5,231 bases of DNA from assembly GCA_016208845.1 (NCBI GenBank), contig JACQXH010000225.1, positions 6,957 to 12,187 of the forward strand. Reading direction: 5' to 3'. Source of the stretch: Nitrospirota bacterium. Its GTDB lineage: Bacteria > Nitrospirota > Thermodesulfovibrionia > UBA6902 > BMS3Bbin08. Positions 1-3,393 of the stretch are shown one piece after another; position 1 is the stretch's first letter; each line of letters starts with the position of its first letter. The translations under genes and the position numbers were made by a program. The notes under the pieces were generated by a model. That model made no database searches. It worked only from the letters and a program-made list of their open reading frames with translations, and was not told the DNA's origin.

Positions 1-45
1 CAGAGATAAATTTATTAAATATTAATTTCTTTAATCCCCGAAGGG

Positions 46-182
46 TTCTCTGTGTCCTCATAAGCTAAATCGCTTATGAAATATAATTTTTATTTAGCAT
101 AAAAGAGTACACAGAGAAAAGCAGAAAAATGAGTCTTTTTTCTTTTATTATTAATATTTTCTCTGCGTCCTCTGTGGTTAAT
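46..182. repeat. Interspersed repeat cluster, consensus TTCTCTGYGTCCTC
   Basis: TTCTCTGTGTCCTC at 46-59 recurs as TTCTCTGCGTCCTC at 159-172, 13 of 14 bases identical. The second copy continues as TGTGGTTAAT. The reverse complement ACACAGAGAA of the first ten bases lies at 109-118, so 46-55 and 109-118 form a perfect 10-bp inverted repeat. The longer form (CTCTGTGTCCTCTGTGGTTAA and its complement) resembles a short intergenic repeat I recall from a range of bacterial genomes, but its function is not known to me. It is probably a non-autonomous dispersed element or the decayed ends of one. No transposase is present. Confidence 0.6.
58..79. repeat. Stem-loop, 8-bp stem with 6-nt loop
   Basis: TCATAAGC at 58-65 is exactly complementary to GCTTATGA at 72-79, with loop TAAATC. 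It lies between the inverted repeat arms at 46-55 and 109-118, so the whole segment could fold as a branched hairpin. GCTAAAT at 64-70 is alternatively complementary to ATTTAGC at 92-98, which would compete with the first stem. There is no T-tract right after the stem, so it is not a clear terminator. Confidence 0.55.
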
Positions 183-233
183 TGCATTATTTGGGTTAAA
201 TGATAATTTTTTTATTATTATGACCGTATTAGC

Positions 234-262
234 ATCGCACAATAACATTCATTATTGTCGAT
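234..262. promoter_or_regulatory. Dyad, possible operator or enhancer site
   Basis: ACAATAA (239-245) and TTATTGT (252-258) form a perfect 7-bp inverted repeat around a 6-bp spacer. The symmetry extends outward: ATCG at 234-237 matches CGAT at 259-262 if the C at 238 is skipped. It lies about 90 to 115 bp upstream of the start predicted from the sigma54-like element at 323-338, a usual distance for an enhancer-binding activator. It does not match the NtrC consensus I know, so the bound protein is unknown. Confidence 0.4.
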
Positions 263-263
263 C

Positions 264-279
264 ACTACAAAATTGTAGT
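264..279. promoter_or_regulatory. 16-bp dyad ACTACAA-AA-TTGTAGT, possible operator
   Basis: The arms ACTACAA (264-270) and TTGTAGT (273-279) are perfect inverted complements around a central AA. The dyad begins two bases after the dyad at 234-262 and shares the inner ACAA/TTGT half-site letters with it, which suggests two sites for one dimeric regulator. It ends about 43 bp before the sigma54-like -24 box. The regulator cannot be named from sequence alone. Confidence 0.45.
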
Positions 280-322
280 CCTATTATTATTAAATATCAA
301 TTAAATACAATAAGTTTCCGGC

Positions 323-338
323 TGGCAAGGTATTAGCA
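323..338 (+). promoter_or_regulatory. Sigma54-like -24/-12 promoter
   Basis: TGGCAAGGTATTAGCA fits the RpoN consensus TGGCACG-N4-TTGCW at 10 of 12 informative positions, with the essential GG (324-325) and GC (336-337) at the correct spacing. The expected start is near 349-350, which gives a leader of about 212 nt before the first gene. Sigma54 control of nitrogen assimilation genes is well established, and the two dyads upstream sit where activator sites would be. A chance match in an AT-rich region is possible, but the spacing and function fit well. Confidence 0.5.
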
Positions 339-361
339 TATATAAATATGAAAAGTCAGTT

Positions 362-375
362 ATTTATGCATAAAT
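362..375. promoter_or_regulatory. 14-bp perfect palindrome ATTTATGCATAAAT
   Basis: The palindrome is perfect over 14 bp and lies 12 to 25 bases after the start predicted from the sigma54-like promoter, and about 28 bp upstream of the TTGACA box at 403. It could be a protein-binding site acting on either promoter. AT-rich palindromes also arise by chance, so the role is uncertain. Confidence 0.35.
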
Positions 376-398
376 TAGTATAAGCCAGGCAAAACGGT

Positions 399-542
399 AT
401 GTTTGACATTAAAAAACATCAATTGTTAATATATGATATTGGACGGCAGACGGTTACCGTAGCAAGCGTTGGATGCCTTGAAGGTTTTAGCAGGGTATCA
501 ACGCTTTTTTTCCCCCTGAAATGGGTATATAATCTGTCTTAA
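399..542 (+). CDS. Possible 47-residue small ORF, doubtful
   Basis: An open frame of 47 codons runs from ATG 399 to TAA 540-542. The product begins MFDIKKHQLLIYDIGRQ and ends LKWVYNLS. It has a mixed polar/hydrophobic pattern with a possible beta-strand pair (LLIYDIG and TVTVASVG) but no domain I recognise. Against it: no good ribosome binding site precedes it, its start codon overlaps the approach to the TTGACA promoter element at 403-408, and its last third covers a terminator-like hairpin and T-tract. Its central part is less AT-rich than its surroundings, which could mean a gene remnant or simply a structured RNA leader. I include it as a weak candidate and favour the RNA reading. Confidence 0.15.
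   Translation: MFDIKKHQLLIYDIGRQTVTVASVGCLEGFSRVSTLFFPLKWVYNLS
403..432 (+). promoter_or_regulatory. Sigma70-type promoter TTGACA-N18-TAATAT
   Basis: A perfect -35 box TTGACA (403-408) is followed after 18 bases by TAATAT (427-432), which is preceded by TGT (424-426), an extended -10 element. The predicted start is near 438-441. A transcript from here meets the hairpin and T-tract at 464-511 after about 70 nt. The promoter would therefore either make a short RNA or feed the operon through a leaky or regulated terminator. Confidence 0.5.
464..511 (+). terminator. Intrinsic terminator-like hairpin upstream of the operon
   Basis: AAGCGTTG (464-471) pairs perfectly with CAACGCTT (499-506). After a one-base bulge (G472), ATGCC (473-477) pairs with GGTAT (494-498), including one G-U, so the stem reaches about 13 bp around a 16-nt loop. 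Seven T residues follow at 505-511, the first two inside the stem. This has the form of a Rho-independent terminator on the + strand. It lies inside the leader of both upstream promoters and 50 bp before the first gene, so it could end an upstream RNA, insulate the operon, or act as an attenuator. A small hairpin ACGG-TTA-CCGT (450-460) just precedes it. Confidence 0.55.
528..533 (+). promoter_or_regulatory. TATAAT -10 box immediately upstream of the operon
   Basis: A consensus TATAAT lies 28 bases before the start codon at 562 and would give a start near 540 and a leader of about 22 nt. The matching -35 position (505-510) is only a T-run, so the promoter would be weak or need an activator. 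It lies just downstream of the terminator-like hairpin and could be the main operon promoter if that hairpin is an insulator. Confidence 0.35.
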
Positions 543-561
543 GAACTATAAAGAGATATTA

Positions 562-1671
562 ATGTGTAGACTTGCGGCTATTACATCAAAAGAATTTTTC
601 TCACCGATAGAGAACATAAACGCCCTCGAGACCATGAAGGAGGGGCATGACGGCTCCGGCATGGGACTTATCCTTAAAAATCTTGGCGGGGCGTTCGAAG
701 AGTTAAAAGACTATCCCATTCTTTCAGGGATCTGCTCAAAGAACGGGATGCATACACTCGATGATTACCTGAACAAGCTCGGCTTTAAATTGAAATATGC
801 ATGGACCCCTCGGATCAAGCCGGTAAAAGGGATTGCCCACAGGGACTATTATTTTGCCAGAGTCTATGATTACCCTGATGTTTACAAAGACAGGTCTTTT
901 GAGGAAAAAGAAGACCTGCTCCTGAAGACAAGATTGTCCCTCAGGAGGATGGGGGAGAATGATGAATCGATCATCGTGTTTTCTTTTTACCCTGACATCC
1001 TGACGTTAAAAGAGGTTGGGGACCCTCTGGAACTTTGTACATTCTTCGGTCTTGATAAATCACCGCTGAAAGCAAAGATCATTTTTGCGCAGGGGAGGCA
1101 GAACACGAACTATGCCATTAACCTTTACGCATGTCATCCCTTTTTCATCCAGGGCTATGGCTCGATGACCAACGGCGAGAACACCGCATTCGTTCCGATA
1201 CGGGAGTTTTTAATGAGCAGGAACTTTCCCGGATACATTGGGTACAACAGTGACAGCGAGGTCTTATGTCACATTTTGCATTACATCTGCAAACGGCTTG
1301 GCTATCCGCTTACATACTATAAAGATGTCATTACGCCGCTGAAGCAGTCTGAGATAGATAAACGGTCAGACAGTGAAGTGGCGAGACTGCTTAAAATTTC
1401 ATTGAGGCCGCTTTGTATTGACGGCCCTAATTGCGTGATAGCATTTACCCCGGAAGGTTCCTGCATAATGCTTCAGGACGCGAAAAAATTACGGCCCGGG
1501 GTTGTCGGGGGAGTAAAGGGCAAATACGGATTAATGTCCGAGGAATGCGGACTTGATAGTGTTATCCCGTCAAGAGATAAGTCAAAGGATGTTTTCCCTA
1601 TGAAGTATGATATGGTCATCATAAAGCCTGACGCAGAGGAGGTCATGGTATGGAACCAGCAGCACGGTTAG
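562..1671 (+). CDS. Glutamate synthase, glutaminase (class II amidotransferase) subunit, archaeal type
   Basis: This 369-residue protein is the glutamine-hydrolysing part of a split glutamate synthase and passes ammonia to the FMN subunit encoded next. It begins MCRL: Cys2 becomes the N-terminal nucleophile once Met is removed, which fixes the start at 562. A weak ribosome site AAGAG lies at 551-555. By comparison with GlmS/PurF-type domains I see EGHDGSGMG (27-35, the usual RGxDSxG), GRQNTN with Arg179 (the HTRWAT arginine), CHPF (191-194), NGEN (204-207, the oxyanion Asn-Gly pair) and SDSE (230-233, with the substrate-binding Asp231). The segment of about 120 residues between the first and second motifs is longer than in GlmS and is, to my knowledge, usual for the stand-alone archaeal-type domain. 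The frame overlaps the next gene by 22 nt. GlxB/MgsA of N-methylglutamate synthase is the closest alternative; the fused NAD(P)H domain in gene 3 favours glutamate synthase. Confidence 0.88.
   Translation: MCRLAAITSKEFFSPIENINALETMKEGHDGSGMGLILKNLGGAFEELKDYPILSGICSKNGMHTLDDYLNKLGFKLKYAWTPRIKPVKGIAHRDYYFARVYDYPDVYKDRSFEEKEDLLLKTRLSLRRMGENDESIIVFSFYPDILTLKEVGDPLELCTFFGLDKSPLKAKIIFAQGRQNTNYAINLYACHPFFIQGYGSMTNGENTAFVPIREFLMSRNFPGYIGYNSDSEVLCHILHYICKRLGYPLTYYKDVITPLKQSEIDKRSDSEVARLLKISLRPLCIDGPNCVIAFTPEGSCIMLQDAKKLRPGVVGGVKGKYGLMSEECGLDSVIPSRDKSKDVFPMKYDMVIIKPDAEEVMVWNQQHG
1635..1642 (+). promoter_or_regulatory. Strong ribosome binding site inside gene 1 for gene 2
   Basis: AGAGGAGG lies seven bases before ATG 1650 and inside the 3' end of the preceding coding frame. 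It supports the 1650 start over other candidates. The ATG at 1645 is in the frame of gene 1 and is not a start for gene 2. The 22-nt overlap makes translational coupling of the glutaminase and synthase subunits likely, which would keep them in balance. Confidence 0.7.
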
Positions 1672-3311
1672 ACCATAATCATCAGCTTGCGTTAAAGGAC
1701 CTCCCGTATATCGTCAGGTGGCGTGACGACAGGTGTAAACGCTGCGGCAGGTGCACGGCTGTCTGCCCTATGCTTTCGATAGAGCCTGCCGTCGTCGTGA
1801 AACGCAAGGTGCAGTCTGAAGGCCTCAGCCCTGAACCAAAGGCGGTCAGATACACGGAAACTATCGTTAAGCAGACGACCAGTATAGATCGTTATTGCAT
1901 AGGTTGCGGCACGTGTAACCTTGTGTGCCCAAATGAGGCAATAGAGCCGGAATTCAACCCCCAGCACAAGTTCTTTTTTCATAAGAACAGGGACGGACAG
2001 CCATACAGGAGGGGCGGACGAAGGAATGACCCGCTGCCTTCGACGCTGGACCGGCTGAGATTCACCAGAATTTCCATGCTCACTGACCCTGCGCTCGATG
2101 CAGGAAGGCATGAATTCAGGATCCGCACATATCTCGGCAGGATCCTCCCTGCAGAGGAATTGCCCCTGAAGATGATAAACGGAAAACTGACATTTGACAA
2201 GACATCCGGCAAATTCATTCCGCCTGTGAGAGAGATCTATCCCGTGATAATAGGAAGTATGTCTATAGGCGCACTCTCACCGACAATGTGGGAAGGGCTG
2301 GCCATGGGCATCACATATTTAAATGAAGTTGAGGGAATGCCAGTTGTCATGTGCTCCGGCGAAGGCGGCATGCCGCACAGACTGCTTAGATCGAGATTCA
2401 TAAAGTATTTCATACCGCAGATCGCTTCAGGTTATTTCGGCTGGGACGAGATCATCAGGACCATCCCGCATATGATCGAAGACCCTTGCGCGATCGAGAT
2501 CAAATACGGACAGGGCGCAAAGCCCGGTGACGGCGGACTGCTCATGGCGCACAAGGTGCTGAAATTGATATCTGAGATCAGAGGGGTTCCGATGGGTGTG
2601 GACCTGCCGTCGCCCCCAACGCACCAGACCAAGTACTCGATAGAAGAATCAGTCGCAAAAATGATCCAGTCCATGTCAATGGCATGGGGCTTCCGCGTGC
2701 CTGTATTCCCCAAGATATCAGGTTCAAAAACTGCAAAAGCAGTATTGCACAATCTTGTGAGAAATCCCTACGCTGCCGCGCTTTCTATTGACGGAGAGGA
2801 CGGCGGAACAGGTGCGGCATACAATGTATCGATGGATACTATGGGCCACCCGATTGCGTCAAACATCAGGGAGTGCTACCTCGACCTTGTTGCCCAGGGC
2901 AAGCAGAACGAGCTTCCTCTTATTGCGGCAGGCGGTATCGGCAAGAAAGGAAATCTTGCTGCTAATGCAGCGGCTTTGATAATGCTCGGTGCCTCTGCTG
3001 TTTCCATCGGGAAATATATTATGCAGTCAGCAGCGGCATGCTATGGGGATGAAATGAACAGGTGTAATGTATGCAACCTTGGGAAATGTCCGCGGGGCAT
3101 CACTACCCAGGACCCCAAGCTGTACAGAAGGCTCGATCCCGATGTCGTTGCGGAAAGAGTGGTCCAGGTTTATAAATCAGTTGATACTGAATTGAAGAAG
3201 ATATTGGCGCCTATGGGCAGAAGCACGGAACTGCCGATAGGCATGTCAGACGGCCTAAGCACGGATGACCACGCGATAGCGGAGAGGCTGAAGATTAGCT
3301 ATGTATGTTAA
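1650..3311 (+). CDS. gltB: Glutamate synthase, FMN-binding synthase subunit with two N-terminal [4Fe-4S] motifs
   Basis: This 553-residue subunit carries the active site where ammonia and 2-oxoglutarate are joined and reduced to glutamate. Residues 20-100 hold two ferredoxin motifs, C29-x2-C32-x2-C35-x3-C39-P and C83-x2-C86-x2-C89-x3-C93-P, separated by 43 residues. Residues about 190-500 form the FMN (beta/alpha)8 barrel, shown by CSGEGG (235-240), QGAKPGDGG (288-296), SPPTHQ (321-326), Lys355 in PVFPKISG, DGEDGGTGAA (381-390) and AAGGIGKKGN (426-435). Cysteines 472, 475 and 480 lead into CPRGITTQDP, the place of the [3Fe-4S] cluster. The central domain of the large bacterial alpha subunit is absent and the GXGXG domain is in the next gene, as in archaeal-type enzymes. 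The ferredoxin part may accept or relay electrons from the oxidoreductase encoded by gene 3. The product is probably cytoplasmic, with no signal peptide or membrane segment. Confidence 0.9.
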   Translation: MEPAARLDHNHQLALKDLPYIVRWRDDRCKRCGRCTAVCPMLSIEPAVVVKRKVQSEGLSPEPKAVRYTETIVKQTTSIDRYCIGCGTCNLVCPNEAIEPEFNPQHKFFFHKNRDGQPYRRGGRRNDPLPSTLDRLRFTRISMLTDPALDAGRHEFRIRTYLGRILPAEELPLKMINGKLTFDKTSGKFIPPVREIYPVIIGSMSIGALSPTMWEGLAMGITYLNEVEGMPVVMCSGEGGMPHRLLRSRFIKYFIPQIASGYFGWDEIIRTIPHMIEDPCAIEIKYGQGAKPGDGGLLMAHKVLKLISEIRGVPMGVDLPSPPTHQTKYSIEESVAKMIQSMSMAWGFRVPVFPKISGSKTAKAVLHNLVRNPYAAALSIDGEDGGTGAAYNVSMDTMGHPIASNIRECYLDLVAQGKQNELPLIAAGGIGKKGNLAANAAALIMLGASAVSIGKYIMQSAAACYGDEMNRCNVCNLGKCPRGITTQDPKLYRRLDPDVVAERVVQVYKSVDTELKKILAPMGRSTELPIGMSDGLSTDDHAIAERLKISYVC

Positions 3312-3315
3312 AAGA

Positions 3316-3384
3316 CCGTAATTGGTAACGAGTGACGCGTAACGGGTAAAGAAACTCATCACGCATTACGGATCACGGTTCACG
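3316..3384. repeat. Facing arrays of a 7-bp unit in the spacer between genes 2 and 3
   Basis: From 3318 to 3352 the + strand reads as five heptads: GTAATTG, GTAACGA, GTGACGC, GTAACGG, GTAAAGA, all starting GTRA. The complement of 3357-3384 reads CGTGAAC, CGTGATC, CGTAATG, CGTGATG, four heptads of the same kind. The arrays face each other across a 4-nt gap. The arms can pair: CCGTAAT (3316-3322) is perfectly complementary to ATTACGG (3365-3371), and over 3316-3332 against 3355-3371 thirteen of 17 positions are complementary. An ACGCGT palindrome sits at 3335-3340. The 82-nt spacer is almost wholly this element. It could form an mRNA hairpin that alters stability or expression of gene 3; there is no T-tract, so it is not a typical terminator. 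Confidence 0.65.
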
Positions 3385-3393
3385 AAAAGGATA

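Larger units (their letters stand above)
1..561. other. AT-rich intergenic control region, no confident gene
   Basis: This 561-base stretch upstream of the glutamate synthase operon is strongly AT-rich and shows no convincing coding region on either strand. The only open frame I would mention is a 47-codon one at 399-542, listed separately. The first 185 bases are dominated by a short interspersed repeat and hairpin-forming sequence. Bases 230-380 hold dyads and a sigma54-like element. Bases 400-535 hold a sigma70-like promoter, a terminator-like hairpin and a TATAAT box. No tRNA or known riboswitch was recognised by eye. What lies to the left of the window is unknown, so whether the first bases are the tail of a neighbouring transcription unit cannot be decided. 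Confidence 0.75.

Noticed and set aside
440..511. Glutamine riboswitch (glnA or downstream-peptide type) before the operon
   Set aside because: The hairpin and fragments such as GAAGG are suggestive, but I could not line up the conserved core of either class as I remember it.
1692..2752. Open frames on the - strand inside gene 2 (1692-2111, 1979-2218, 2427-2624, 2432-2752)
   Set aside because: They lie opposite a strongly conserved FMN/ferredoxin protein, have no recognisable domains or ribosome sites, and two pairs overlap each other in different frames.
2788..2979. A 63-codon + strand frame inside gene 2
   Set aside because: It overlaps the conserved FMN-barrel region in another frame, and its product is rich in Arg, Thr and Leu without any motif.
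562..3311. N-methylglutamate synthase (glxBCD/mgsABC) instead of glutamate synthase
   Set aside because: The domain split is similar, but the fused NAD(P)H oxidoreductase and the ferredoxin motifs fit glutamate synthase better; no methylamine pathway gene is visible.
3316..3384. CRISPR array
   Set aside because: The repeated unit is 7 bp, has no spacers, and occurs in opposed orientation.
3309..3393. Terminator between genes 2 and 3
   Set aside because: The spacer can form a hairpin but no T-tract follows it, and gene 3 supplies missing parts of the same enzyme, so co-transcription is likelier.
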